Assembly (NCBI GenBank): GCA_016715985.1
Contig: JADJXD010000005.1
Coordinates: forward strand, 33,445 to 97,444
From: Saprospiraceae bacterium
GTDB taxonomy: Bacteria > Bacteroidota > Bacteroidia > Chitinophagales > Saprospiraceae
Reading direction: 5' to 3'
DNA length: 64,000 bases
Position 1 is the stretch's first letter, and each line of letters opens with the position of its first letter. The notes under the pieces were generated by a model, which searched no databases, was not told the DNA's origin, and worked only from the letters and a program-made list of their open reading frames with translations. Made by a program: the position numbers and the translations under genes. This document shows positions 18,818-26,017 of the stretch, piece after piece.

Positions 18818-19183
18818 TTACGCTATTTTATACAGTTCTTTTTCTAATTCTTTCACGGCTTCAAGGTATTTTTCCTTGCTGCCAAACTCATTGATAATTT
18901 CGATCGGTGAACCGAAATCAGTAAGCGGCTTTACTTTTAAAACTTCAATGCTTTCAATGTTTGTAATGCCTTCGTCTGCATACTTGTCAAGTAGGGTTTC
19001 TAAAACTTTTACACCGGGAAAGCATTTCTTAACCCGTTGGATGTGGTTGTATCTGTCCTCGGGTTCCCCGCAAATTAAAACTCTGTCAATTTGTGGATGT
19101 CCTTTTACTTCACATGGGATGCACTCGGTTTTATGGCATCCGAAAGCGGAGAGGATTAAAAAACAAATCAATAGCTTTTTCAT
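18818..19183 (-). CDS. Probable lipoprotein, 121 aa
   Basis: The N-terminus MKKLLICFLILSAFGCHKTEC looks like a lipoprotein signal peptide with the lipidated Cys at residue 16 (AFGC). The mature part has further cysteines (ECIPCEVK, LICGEPED, KKCFPGVK) and a helical C-terminal half. Phage lipoproteins often block superinfection at the host envelope, and others act as outer spanins. The position between the SSB-like gene and hsdM, far from the lysis genes, favours an exclusion function. No family is recognised. Confidence 0.65.
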   Translation of the reverse strand: MKKLLICFLILSAFGCHKTECIPCEVKGHPQIDRVLICGEPEDRYNHIQRVKKCFPGVKVLETLLDKYADEGITNIESIEVLKVKPLTDFGSPIEIINEFGSKEKYLEAVKELEKELYKIA

Positions 19184-19193
19184 GTTTTACTTT

Positions 19194-19523
19194 TTAAAAA
19201 GGCATTTCATCATCATGGGTTACTTTGATTGGTTGCATTTGGTTTTGACCTTGTGTTTTTTTGTAGTTCGGATCAGGAACAAAATCATCCACCTTTACCG
19301 AGTGGGTTCTGTATTCCGTTTGGTTTTCCGGTTTAAGTGGAAAAATTACAAGGTCAATGCTTTTGTGTTCGTTTCCGTTTTTGTCCTTCCATGTTTTGAT
19401 CTTGTCCTTTGCCTGTCCTTTGGTAAACTCCCAAAGAGCTGTTAAGTCAATTTGCAATTTGATTCCGTTGTTTCCAATTGTTCGGCCATTGCCGACATAC
19501 ATTTCTTTTTTTTCAGTACTCAT
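19194..19523 (-). CDS. SSB-like single-strand DNA-binding protein
   Basis: The 109-residue product ends DDEMPF, which matches the acidic-hydrophobic tip (DDDIPF type) by which SSB proteins recruit replication partners. The body (MYVGNGRTIGNNGIKLQIDL, then DLVIFPLK) could form a small OB fold. It sits downstream of the helicase loader, fitting a replication role. The length is short for an SSB. The assignment rests on the C-terminal tip and the context. Confidence 0.6.
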   Translation of the reverse strand: MSTEKKEMYVGNGRTIGNNGIKLQIDLTALWEFTKGQAKDKIKTWKDKNGNEHKSIDLVIFPLKPENQTEYRTHSVKVDDFVPDPNYKKTQGQNQMQPIKVTHDDEMPF

Positions 19524-19524
19524 T

Positions 19525-19647
19525 TTATTGAATTAGTTTAGTGATTGCGTTTGTTACCATAATTGAAAATCCAATTACCACGATGTACAAAATGATCCCT
19601 TGAATTTTTCCGGGTTGTGAATCGTCGTGTTCGTATCTATTTTTCAT
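19525..19647 (-). CDS. Small membrane protein, 40 aa
   Basis: A 41-codon ORF starts MKNRYEHDDSQPGKIQG and continues with a single hydrophobic helix, IILYIVVIGFSIMV, then TNAITKLIQ. The stop is 1 bp before the ATG of the SSB-like gene, which supports translation as part of the same message. Function unknown; single-helix proteins of this kind are common in phage early regions. Confidence 0.5.
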   Translation of the reverse strand: MKNRYEHDDSQPGKIQGIILYIVVIGFSIMVTNAITKLIQ

Positions 19648-19662
19648 TGCTTTTAAAATTGT

Positions 19663-19683
19663 GGGGCAGCCTCAAACCGCCCC
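19663..19683 (-). terminator. Hairpin, possible weak terminator
   Basis: GGGGC and GCCCC arms enclose an 11-base loop. On the minus strand the hairpin is followed by AC then AATTTT, so the T tract is weak. It stands between the tRNA terminator and the small membrane protein gene. Confidence 0.3.
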
Positions 19684-19726
19684 GAAGTTTTGGTTATTAA
19701 TTTGCTTTTGCCATTTTTTACTTTTC

Positions 19727-19762
19727 AAAAACCAGCCGGGCAAATGAATAAATCCCGGCTGG
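19727..19762 (-). terminator. Rho-independent terminator after tRNA
   Basis: A perfect 9-bp stem (CCAGCCGGG / CCCGGCTGG, 19754-19762 and 19732-19740) with a 13-base loop is followed on the minus strand by TTTTT. It ends the tRNA transcript about 28 bp after the tRNA. Confidence 0.8.
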
Positions 19763-19789
19763 AACTCATCAAAATTCAAAACAAATGTG

Positions 19790-19862
19790 TGGCAGGGGCA
19801 GGACTCGAACCTGCGCACATCCGGTTATGAGCCGGACAATCTACCAACTGATATACCCTGCT
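19790..19862 (-). tRNA. tRNA-Met (anticodon CAT)
   Basis: On the minus strand the sequence folds as a tRNA: anticodon stem TCCGG/CCGGA with loop CTCATAA (anticodon CAT) and T arm GCAGG-TTCGAGT-CCTGC. The D stem is weak (three pairs plus a T-T mismatch). The acceptor stem pairs GCAGGG with CCCTGC, and the outermost pair is an A-C mismatch. An Ile-CAT (lysidine) identity cannot be excluded. The gene lies between a TATATTTG promoter motif and a strong terminator, so it is an independent transcription unit. Confidence 0.85.
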
Positions 19863-19867
19863 ATAAA

Positions 19868-19887
19868 ACTCCCTACTTTAAGGGAGT
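19868..19887 (-). promoter_or_regulatory. Hairpin in the tRNA leader
   Basis: A perfect 6-bp stem (ACTCCC / GGGAGT) with an 8-base loop lies 6 bp upstream of the tRNA. It could help 5' processing. The motif AAAACCTGAGCTT just above it recurs near 20186, next to a second hairpin (TCCCATcgttATGGGA). Confidence 0.4.
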
Positions 19888-19921
19888 GAAACACTTACTA
19901 AAACCTGAGCTTATGCATATA

Positions 19922-19949
19922 CAAATATAATTTAATTTTTCTAATTTGT
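19922..19949 (-). promoter_or_regulatory. ATTAG-N11-TATATTTG promoter-like motif for tRNA
   Basis: On the minus strand ACAAATTAG (19949-19941) is followed after 11 bases by TATATTTG (19929-19922), about 60 bp upstream of the tRNA. It belongs to the same motif family as at 11272, 13078, 22028, 33405 and 53326. Confidence 0.55.
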
Positions 19950-19964
19950 TTCTGCCAAAAAGTG

Positions 19965-20180
19965 TTAAATGCTGCACTTTTTTTCAACACATTCAATCTT
20001 TATGCTTCCTATCCGCTTGGCCATTAAGTTGATCCCGGCCTTGATATACATCTTGGTTTCAGGACTCATTTCCCTTTCGACTTCAATTTCTAAACAAAGT
20101 TCCTTTCTTAGTTCTTCTATTTGATTTTCCATTTGGTTCAATTTATTTGCTTGTTTATTCTTGTTTTTGCTTGCATTCAA
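19965..20180 (-). CDS. Small coiled-coil protein, 71 aa
   Basis: The product is hydrophilic and helical (NQMENQIEELRKELCLEIEVERE) with a basic Lys/Asn-rich N-terminus and a Cys-containing C-terminus (ECVEKKC). It stands alone between the helicase-loader gene and the tRNA promoter. No family is recognised. The charged coiled coil suggests a small regulatory or adaptor protein, but nothing more can be said. Confidence 0.45.
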   Translation of the reverse strand: MNASKNKNKQANKLNQMENQIEELRKELCLEIEVEREMSPETKMYIKAGINLMAKRIGSIKIECVEKKCSI

Positions 20181-20251
20181 CTTTTAAAACCTGAGCTTTC
20201 CCATCGTTATGGGAGTAATTCAGGTAATTCTGATGTAAGGCTTAAAATACC

Positions 20252-21067
20252 CTACACATACGTGTTTCTTTTGCTCTTTCCATAAATTTCAACAACGTGG
20301 AACATTTCTTTGAATCGGTCAATACTCCGGCCATCCATGTATGAAAACAGGGTCAATGGTTTAGATTCATCATCCAGCACAATGTTTGAACTTATGAACG
20401 TGAACAACCCTTTTGATTTCCATAGTTCGTATCGGTTTTGGATGATCTCATTCATTGAGTATTTATAGTCTCCATAATGCGAGACTTGGTTTATCTTCTC
20501 GGTCATGTCATCCAAAAACAAATGACTTTCATTGGCATAAGTTAGGTCAACTTCGTGGCCGTTGATCTTCTTTGAAATGTCCCTTGTCATGGATGACCAC
20601 AGGACTATGCCGGGGTTTTTGATAACGTTAAACGAAATGTGCGCTGATTGAATCGCTGCCCGTAAAAGCGTTGTTTTACCTATTCCGGGGCTTGACCAAA
20701 AATAAAGGCCGCCTTTGCCATTTAATGTTTCGTTGGGTAGGTCAAAAATGAAGTCGATAATTAGTTTACAAGCATCCGCATAGGATTGATCCTGTTTGAT
20801 TTGCTCGGCTATCTCTGCCCCTGATTTCCCGATAACCGAAACTAAGTACTTCCAAAAAACTTGTTTTGCCTCGCTTTCCATGTACATTTTTTTGACTGGA
20901 TGATCCGGCATTGAATTTACCTTTTCCCAATATTCTTTGGATTTTTCGGTTACCGGAAGCGGTGCGAATTGCTCCTCGGTGCGCTTTCTCCACTTAGCAT
21001 TGTAGGCATCAATTTGAGCCTGGGTTACTTGGGCGGAGACTTGTACGGTCGTTTGGTCGGTTGTCAT
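20252..21067 (-). CDS. DnaC/IstB-like helicase-loader ATPase
   Basis: The 271-residue product has Walker A SPGIGKTT at residues 126-133 and Walker B LFLDDM at 183-188, with sensor-type residues downstream (FISSNIVLDD). This is the AAA+ fold of DnaC-type helicase loaders. The N-terminal 110 residues would contact the helicase. The start overlaps the stop of the upstream replication gene (ATGA). Together they look like an initiator plus loader pair that recruits host DnaB to the phage origin. Confidence 0.85.
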   Translation of the reverse strand: MTTDQTTVQVSAQVTQAQIDAYNAKWRKRTEEQFAPLPVTEKSKEYWEKVNSMPDHPVKKMYMESEAKQVFWKYLVSVIGKSGAEIAEQIKQDQSYADACKLIIDFIFDLPNETLNGKGGLYFWSSPGIGKTTLLRAAIQSAHISFNVIKNPGIVLWSSMTRDISKKINGHEVDLTYANESHLFLDDMTEKINQVSHYGDYKYSMNEIIQNRYELWKSKGLFTFISSNIVLDDESKPLTLFSYMDGRSIDRFKEMFHVVEIYGKSKRNTYV

Positions 21068-21575
21068 GCCTGTGCTGTTTTTGGGATCATTCCTAATCTT
21101 TCCATTCCTTTGCGGTTATGTTCGTCTGCGATATCCAAGACCCCGGAGTTAATTCGTAAGTGGTCTTGGCTGGTTCCGTTTTGGAACTTGCCTGTTTTTT
21201 TGTCGGTAAGGTTTCGCATAATCCAGCCACGTGCTGATGCTTTCCAATCCTTCATTTTGTTTTTGCCGACTTTCCATCCGTTGGATTCGTAGAAAGCGAA
21301 AAATCTTCCAGCTTCCATTTCGGTCGAGTTTTGATTTTTGAAAAATTTAATGGTTTCGTTTTCCGTTGGTTTTTGAAAATTTTTTCCTCTCTTAATTCTT
21401 TTATCATTTTCATATTCAATTACATTTTCTTATCTTTTCTTATCCTTATCTTAGTGTTTGCTCCATCTTCTTTTTGAGTGTTTGTTTGAGCCAAATTGTT
21501 ATAAATGTTGTTTATTTTATAGCATTTTTCAAGCCTTTTTTCGTTTTCGCCTAAATTTTCAAAATTACAATGCAC
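21064..21575 (-). CDS. Replication initiator C-terminal region (frame-disrupted)
   Basis: The 84-residue readable part from 21318 has EAGRFFAFYESNGWKVGKNKMKDWKASARGWI, a segment typical of the C-terminal end of phage replication initiators (DnaD-like or O-like). The same frame is open upstream to about 21427 (KRIKRGKNFQKPTENETIKFF). Beyond that another frame reads YNNLAQTNTQKEDGANTKIRIRKDKK, the Lys/Asn/Thr-rich linker expected there. The gene is therefore interrupted by at least one frameshift. No N-terminal DNA-binding domain could be rebuilt further upstream, so it may be truly truncated. Confidence 0.5.
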
Positions 21576-22027
21576 TTATCATTCTTTTGCAAAAGTTCAT
21601 CCGCATGGAATGCAAATAACACCCTCGGCAAAAACCAATTTCGATGATTCTAGGGTAAACATCCACTGGCATATTCTTGCACTTTAAATTAAAATTTTAA
21701 TTGGTTGCCTTTTGTGGTCATTTGCTTTACAAATTGAGGTAAACATGACCTGGTTTATGCCTCAAAATTAAGTCTGATTGCATTTAGCTATTGCGAACAT
21801 TCAAGCAATTTTTTCGTTTGGCATGTCAAAAAATCCTTCGGCCAAATTTCGGCGTATGGATAAACCTCTTAGCCATTGTTAATAAAAAAAGCCACCCACA
21901 AGGACATCGAGGAAGCCTGCAAAACAGAGGCATCATGCGGCCTTTTGTTTCCGATTGAATGGCCTCAGAATGGCTTTATTTAAAAAATTCGTTTGTTCTA
22001 TTATCACAGTGATGTATTTTGGCACTA
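21576..22027. other. 452-bp stretch without a convincing gene
   Basis: No long frame is open on either strand. A short frame (MPVDVYPRIIEIGFCRG) near 21675 on the minus strand may be a remnant of the initiator. The stretch is AT-rich, lies next to replication genes and could hold the origin. No clear iterons were seen by eye. Confidence 0.4.
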
Positions 22028-22053
22028 CAAATATATATTTATTTCTAATATAT
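22028..22053 (-). promoter_or_regulatory. ATATTAG-N9-TATATTTG promoter-like motif
   Basis: On the minus strand ATATATTAG (22053-22045) is followed after 9 bases by TATATTTG (22035-22028). It directs transcription toward the replication initiator and helicase-loader genes. Confidence 0.55.
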
Positions 22054-22067
22054 TCACCTTTTATGTT

Positions 22068-22304
22068 TTAAAAAGTTTTTAACATTTTTTTTCGACTATT
22101 TTCGAGCCTTGCCCGGCCTCTGGACAGCACCCAGTCTGACATCTTTATGCACTTTGTGGGGCAGTATTTCTTCCGGCCTTTGGGATGATCTGAGCGCAAA
22201 CCGAATTGATCTGCATACTTTTTAAAGGTGTTTATTGACACCCCCACCAAGTTGGATGCATCGGCCAATGTCAAAGGTTCGGTTAATAGTTTTGCAAGGG
22301 TCAT
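22068..22304 (-). CDS. Small helix-turn-helix DNA-binding protein
   Basis: The 78-residue product starts MTLAKLLTEPLTLADASNLVGVSINTFKKYADQFG, a clear helix-turn-helix of the MerR/excisionase type. The rest is basic (KGRKKYCPTKC, RGRARLENSRKKML), which fits DNA contact. Its start overlaps the stop of the DUF1064 gene (ATGA). It may be a regulator or a replication accessory factor. Confidence 0.65.
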   Translation of the reverse strand: MTLAKLLTEPLTLADASNLVGVSINTFKKYADQFGLRSDHPKGRKKYCPTKCIKMSDWVLSRGRARLENSRKKMLKTF

Positions 22305-22729
22305 TTAGCTTTTATTATTCTGAGTTCTGCGCCCGGATCAATTTCGTTAATAAGTGCGGTTAATAGCTTCCATTTTATTTGCCATAACGGCAATTCTAAG
22401 CCCTTGACTTCGATATAAATTCGCTGTCCGTGTTTGTCGGTTGCGATAAAATCAATGTAGTAATTGGCAATAAATACGCCATTGACCCTCAAAGGAATTT
22501 TAACTTGCCTTTCCCATTTTAATATATCTCCTGACTTAATTTGCCAGTCTAAATCTTGAGCGACTTTTGCTTCAAGTTTGGAATCGTATTTCTTCTCTCC
22601 ATATTCAGTTGAAACATTTTTATACTTCGATTTTGTTCTAAATGCTTTTAATCCCATTTGTCTATAAGATGATGCCGGAACCTTTGTAGCTCCTTCAATT
22701 GGTTTTAGCTTTGGGTCTGGTTTAAACAT
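22301..22729 (-). CDS. DUF1064 family nuclease
   Basis: The sequence KSKYKNVSTEYGEKKYDSKLEAKVAQDL, then WERQVKIPLRVNG, YYIDFIATD and YIEVKGLELPLWQIKWKLL matches DUF1064, a phage PD-(D/E)XK-type nuclease family. Likely active residues are E at SKLEAKV, D at YIDF and E/K at IEVKG. Such proteins are thought to act as Holliday-junction or endonuclease enzymes in phage recombination. At 142 residues it has the normal length. Confidence 0.8.
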   Translation of the reverse strand: MFKPDPKLKPIEGATKVPASSYRQMGLKAFRTKSKYKNVSTEYGEKKYDSKLEAKVAQDLDWQIKSGDILKWERQVKIPLRVNGVFIANYYIDFIATDKHGQRIYIEVKGLELPLWQIKWKLLTALINEIDPGAELRIIKAK

Positions 22730-22820
22730 TCGTTATTGTTTTATAAAATATTGCGTATGTTTTTATCGCTAATTAAATCCATTTGGTGGGATAAACGATA
22801 GTTTGTAGCGTGTATAAATG

Positions 22821-22895
22821 AGTTATAGGCAATAGGGCAGACGTTCTTCGTTTCAACATTTGTGGAAGAAAAAAAAGAAAAAAAGCCCACCGCAC
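22821..22895 (-). repeat. Degenerate attC-like site after MTase cassette
   Basis: In gene orientation GTGGGC and GCCC arms surround CCACAAATGTTGA, a phrase also found in the loop of the site at 23815. A GCCTATAAC box follows, but no matching hairpin partner was found, so this end of the array looks eroded. Confidence 0.4.
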
Positions 22896-22897
22896 TT

Positions 22898-23752
22898 TTA
22901 AAATAATTCATTTTTATTCTGTTTACTTACCCAAATATCATTTAGCCTTTTTACTGCTATATCATAAATCGGTTTATCTTTTTCAATTCCTATGCAATAT
23001 CTATCAGTATTTATACAAGCTGCCGCAGTTGTTCCGCTTCCTATGCAATTATCTAATACCAATTCGCCCTTATTGGTATAAGTTTTTATTAGAGTTTCTA
23101 TTAATAATATTGGTTTTTGTGTTGGATGTCCTAAATACTCTCTTGATATTGGTCTAATGGAATTGCATTTAATTACAGAAGATGGATTTTTTTCATCAGG
23201 AGAATACCTTTGTGCTTCAATATCTTTATAAGCAACGGATTGTTGATTCCCCGACATTGTATTAGAAACATTAAACTTGCCACCATTTTTTATCATACTA
23301 CTTACTGTTTTATCTGTTCTTGGTATCATTTGTTTATTATATGTTGGCTGTGATTTATAAAAAACGATAATGTTTTCGTGATACTTCATTGGTCTTTTAT
23401 TTGATTGCCCCATTCCTGTCGGGTTTGATTTCTCCCATATTAATTCGTACTTAAACAAATTGATGTTACTCATAATTAAAGCACTTGTAAAAGGCTGTGA
23501 ACCAAATAAAACTATTGCGCCATTTTGTTTAATTAACTTGTCGTATCGTTCCCATAGTTTCTCAAAAGGAATTATAGTGTCCCATTTACAAGCGGTAGTC
23601 CCGTATGGTAAATCGCAAAGTATCATATCTACTTTTGTATTATCTTCAATCATCAAGTCCATTACTTCTAAGCAATCACCGTGATATAGTTGCAACTTTT
23701 CGCCACAGTAAACTGAATAGTCCAACCAAGTTTTATTATTAAAATTTTCCAT
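22898..23752 (-). CDS. DNA adenine/cytosine methyltransferase (beta class)
   Basis: The 284-residue product has motif IV DLPY at residues 47-50 and motif I LDNCIGSGTTAAACI at about 232-245. This order, catalytic motif first, is the beta class of N6-adenine/N4-cytosine methyltransferases, such as M.DpnA/CcrM relatives. The C-terminal HPTQKPILLIETLIKTYTNKGELVLD is typical. DLPY rather than DPPY is common in phage enzymes. It is likely to modify phage DNA against host restriction. It is a cassette, flanked by attC-like hairpins. Confidence 0.9.
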   Translation of the reverse strand: MENFNNKTWLDYSVYCGEKLQLYHGDCLEVMDLMIEDNTKVDMILCDLPYGTTACKWDTIIPFEKLWERYDKLIKQNGAIVLFGSQPFTSALIMSNINLFKYELIWEKSNPTGMGQSNKRPMKYHENIIVFYKSQPTYNKQMIPRTDKTVSSMIKNGGKFNVSNTMSGNQQSVAYKDIEAQRYSPDEKNPSSVIKCNSIRPISREYLGHPTQKPILLIETLIKTYTNKGELVLDNCIGSGTTAAACINTDRYCIGIEKDKPIYDIAVKRLNDIWVSKQNKNELF

Positions 23753-23814
23753 CCCTCTTTTTTTCTTTTTTTTCTTTAGTGCTTCGATTAAACATTCTGC
23801 TAAAAATCCCTACT

Positions 23815-23917
23815 GCCTATAACAGCGGTTTTGTGCTATTTGCCCCATCAACATTTGTGGTAAATTGAAGCCTTGTGCAAGGGGCAAACAGACACAAAGC
23901 CGCAAAACGTTAGCTGC
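23815..23917 (-). repeat. attC-like site
   Basis: The forward strand has GCCTATAAC, then GCGGTTTTGTG and TATTTGCCCC, a loop, then GGGGCAAACA, CACAAAGCCGC and CGTTAGCTGC. The arms pair over about 22 bp with two mismatches. The AAC and GTT boxes bracket the hairpin. It lies 5 bp after the stop of the 221-residue methyltransferase gene. Confidence 0.7.
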
Positions 23918-23922
23918 AAGCA

Positions 23923-24588
23923 CTACTGACCTGCTTCGATTAAACATTGTGAATGAAAAGTTTTTAAAATTTCCCCAGCCCGCTTTTGTTTTTTCAAAAC
24001 AATAAAGTATGAATGAAACTTCCTTGCGTGGTGTTGGTTGCTGTGGTTGTGTCCAATTATCCTGTTTTTAGCAAGCAAGATGAAAAGGTCTTTGTTGTAA
24101 AAACCAATCCTTTCAGCCTCATTCATAATGTATATATGTGAAAACCATTGTTTTCCACTACTTACAGTATCTTGGCATTTAATTATCAGCGTTCCATTTG
24201 GCTCAAGTATTCTATAAAACTCTTCCAAACATTCTGAATACCATTTCCAAAGGTCTTGTATATACCTAAATCCGTGAAACCTTTCGCCAATAATGCCAGA
24301 AGGCTTTTGTTTTGTATGTCCTACCACGAATGGCGGGTCAAACATTATTGATGAAATGCTATTGTCCAAGTGTGGTAAATCATTTGCGTTTGCCTGTAAA
24401 GTATCGTCTGTTTGCGGAAACAAATCAAACTTTTCTAAAGGCTCATCAATGCCAGCTTTGTTGTAAAAATTACCCTTAGAATATGTCGGGTCTAATTCAA
24501 TGCCTTGTGGGCAATGAAGTTTTACTATGTCACGTATAATTTCGTGTTGGTCATAGTTTATTGTTGATATTACTTTTCCTTCGCTCAT
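23923..24588 (-). CDS. DNA methyltransferase, DPPF type
   Basis: The 221-residue product has the catalytic motif FDPPF at residues 83-87 and the supporting stretch LEPNGTLIIKCQDTV. The N-terminal LDPTYSKGNFY resembles the S-adenosylmethionine-binding motif of these enzymes, where it often replaces the canonical FGG form. The C-terminal FHSYFIVLKKQ is usual for the family. It is a different subfamily from the neighbouring methyltransferase. It ends TAG 5 bp before an attC-like site and is preceded by another. Confidence 0.8.
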   Translation of the reverse strand: MSEGKVISTINYDQHEIIRDIVKLHCPQGIELDPTYSKGNFYNKAGIDEPLEKFDLFPQTDDTLQANANDLPHLDNSISSIMFDPPFVVGHTKQKPSGIIGERFHGFRYIQDLWKWYSECLEEFYRILEPNGTLIIKCQDTVSSGKQWFSHIYIMNEAERIGFYNKDLFILLAKNRIIGHNHSNQHHARKFHSYFIVLKKQKRAGEILKTFHSQCLIEAGQ

Positions 24589-24647
24589 TTTAAAAACTTT
24601 TCTTTAGTGCTTCGATTCAACATTCTGCTAAATTTACCGTGCCAGCA

Positions 24648-24703
24648 GCTAACACGGGCTAAAACGGCATTAAAACGACCGTTTAGCCCCATCCGTTATA
24701 TGC
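24648..24703 (-). repeat. attC-like site
   Basis: GCTAAC-ACGGGCTAAAACGG, an 11-base loop, then CCGTTTAGCCC and GTTATATGC. The arms pair with a single extrahelical A, a hallmark of attC sites. At 56 bp it is close to the classic minimal length. Confidence 0.72.
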
Positions 24704-24719
24704 TATGCTGTGCGACACC

Positions 24720-25043
24720 CTAAAATGGCAAGTCATCAGACATAGGATTTTTTGGTTTAAAATACATTCTTACTTTGTATGGAAATTGATACCTTACATA
24801 ACGCCAAAAAACATTACGACACCAGTATATTCTCCATATAAGCCATATTTGACATTTAGCGTACCATTTATACTCAAATTCTGATATTTTACAGCAGAAT
24901 ATACTACTTGATAAACTACCTTCAATTACTTTTACCTCAAAAGCATTTTTATACATAAAGAAAACAGGATTTAAAACGACATCCCATTTCATTAATTTGT
25001 GTTTTGCTTTTATTCTTATTGGTAATCTTAAACTACTTTTCAT
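24720..25043 (-). CDS. Trp-rich protein with SSB-like C-terminal tip, 107 aa
   Basis: The product is rich in Trp, Tyr and Phe (KWYAKCQIWLIWRIYWCRNVFWRY) and ends MSDDLPF, matching the acidic tip of SSB proteins. No enzymatic motif is visible. It overlaps the upstream gene by 11 bp and shares its cassette. The tip suggests interaction with replication or repair proteins, possibly by mimicking SSB. Hydrophobicity could also mean a membrane association. Confidence 0.5.
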   Translation of the reverse strand: MKSSLRLPIRIKAKHKLMKWDVVLNPVFFMYKNAFEVKVIEGSLSSSIFCCKISEFEYKWYAKCQIWLIWRIYWCRNVFWRYVRYQFPYKVRMYFKPKNPMSDDLPF

Positions 25044-25371
25044 TACTTGGAATATTTAATTGTTCGTGCCTTAAACCCATAGTGTATGACTTGTAATTAA
25101 TGTGCTGTGGTTTTTCATTAAACATATTAAAATCTACATCAGAACTTTGCCAATCCAAAATGTTCCCTTTGGGTTGTTTAGTGTTTAAATCCAAAATAAT
25201 ATCAGACAAATTGAAAAAATATTGGCAAGCAAAAGAAGCTATGCCTCCAATTTCATCGCCTACCCAACCATCAAAATCAATTTGTTGCTTATTACAAAAT
25301 TTTTGAATCCATTCATTACAGACAAATTCATATTGTCTATTAAGTTCTTGTAATTTGACTGTCTTTGCCAT
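25033..25371 (-). CDS. Cassette protein, 112 aa, unknown
   Basis: The start at 25371 (MAKTVKLQELNRQYEF) is preferred over an upstream ATG at 25440, because the upstream part lies within the attC-like site and reads as non-coding. The protein contains YFFNLSDIILDLNTKQPKGNILDWQSSD and ends LNIPSNEK. No family is recognised. It shares a cassette with the Trp-rich protein. Confidence 0.55.
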   Translation of the reverse strand: MAKTVKLQELNRQYEFVCNEWIQKFCNKQQIDFDGWVGDEIGGIASFACQYFFNLSDIILDLNTKQPKGNILDWQSSDVDFNMFNEKPQHINYKSYTMGLRHEQLNIPSNEK

Positions 25372-25406
25372 AATTTTATATTTTACACCCCTTAAAAAAG
25401 CACAGC

Positions 25407-25498
25407 TTATAACACGGGTTTGGCAAAAGTGGGCAGACACATTCTGCTAAAATTGAGCATCCTACAAGCCCACCTTCGCCAAGCCCGATAACGTTACC
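25407..25498 (-). repeat. attC-like site
   Basis: The forward strand reads TTATAAC, CGGGTTTGGC, AAGTGGGC, a loop of about 35 bases, then GCCCAC, TTcGCCAAGCCCG and ATAACGTTACC. The arms pair over about 20 bp with a spare C and one G-T pair. The stop codon of the zinc-ribbon gene is part of the first box. Confidence 0.75.
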
Positions 25499-25880
25499 AG
25501 CAAGCACTACTGTCAGTCTTCGTATCAACTATTTCGCAATTTATGAGTTCAAAAAATGGTTCGCTTCCAAACATTATTTCGTGTTCAATAACCTCCAAAA
25601 ATCCTTCGCTATCAAATACTCTTTCGCCTTGTGCCTCACCTGTTCCTTTGCACATATGGCAATCTACAATATCGCCTCCTTGCTCAATCTGTGTAAAGCC
25701 ACCGCATCTACTACACACCGCTTCTTCGTTATCATCGGGCTTATCCTTCCAATGCTGTGAGTATTTCATATCAATTTTCGCAAGTAGCTTTTTTGCCTTT
25801 GCTATAAATTCATCCTTCGTCATTTTTGGAGGTTGGCTATCCGTTTCCAAATCAATGTTTGTGCTAAATATATCGTCCAT
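25494..25880 (-). CDS. Cassette protein with DnaJ-like zinc ribbon, 128 aa
   Basis: The central region has CSRCGG and CHMCKGTGEAQG, two CxxC pairs in the style of a DnaJ-type zinc ribbon, preceded by an acidic N-terminal helix. The C-terminal part (EVIEHEIMFGSEPFFELINCE) may be a second small domain. The stop TAA lies within the first box of the attC-like site, as in classical cassettes. Function unknown; zinc ribbons of this type bind nucleic acid or proteins. Confidence 0.65.
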   Translation of the reverse strand: MDDIFSTNIDLETDSQPPKMTKDEFIAKAKKLLAKIDMKYSQHWKDKPDDNEEAVCSRCGGFTQIEQGGDIVDCHMCKGTGEAQGERVFDSEGFLEVIEHEIMFGSEPFFELINCEIVDTKTDSSACW

Positions 25881-25930
25881 TTTTTTAGTTTTTCAATTTA
25901 AGTTTCTGCTCAATAATCCGTGCCAGCGGG

Positions 25931-26014
25931 TAACATACGGTTTGAAGAAATAAATTTTTTGTCTTGTCTATTTTTAATTGTAAAAAATTTACATTCTCAA
26001 ACCGTCCACCGTTG
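25931..26014 (-). repeat. attC-like site or array entry site
   Basis: The forward strand reads TAAC, ACGGTTTGA, TAAATTTTTT, a loop, AAAAAATTTA, TCAAACCGT and GTTG. Two nested perfect arms (9 and 10 bp) pair. It lies 4 bp from the stop of the phage gene at 26018 and may mark the point where the cassettes joined the phage genome. Confidence 0.6.
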
Positions 26015-26017
26015 TCA

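Larger units (their letters stand above)
22821..26014 (-). mobile_element. Integron-like gene cassette array (attC-like sites, no integrase)
   Basis: Five genes in four units are each followed, in gene orientation, by a long imperfect inverted repeat bounded by AAC and GTT boxes. Sites: 25931-26014, 25407-25498, 24648-24703, 23815-23917 and a degenerate one at 22821-22895. The gene lengths, the placement of stop codons at the first box and short conserved leaders after the second box (TTTAGCAGAATGTT in three units) are what integron cassettes look like. No integron integrase is present in the window. Confidence 0.65.
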
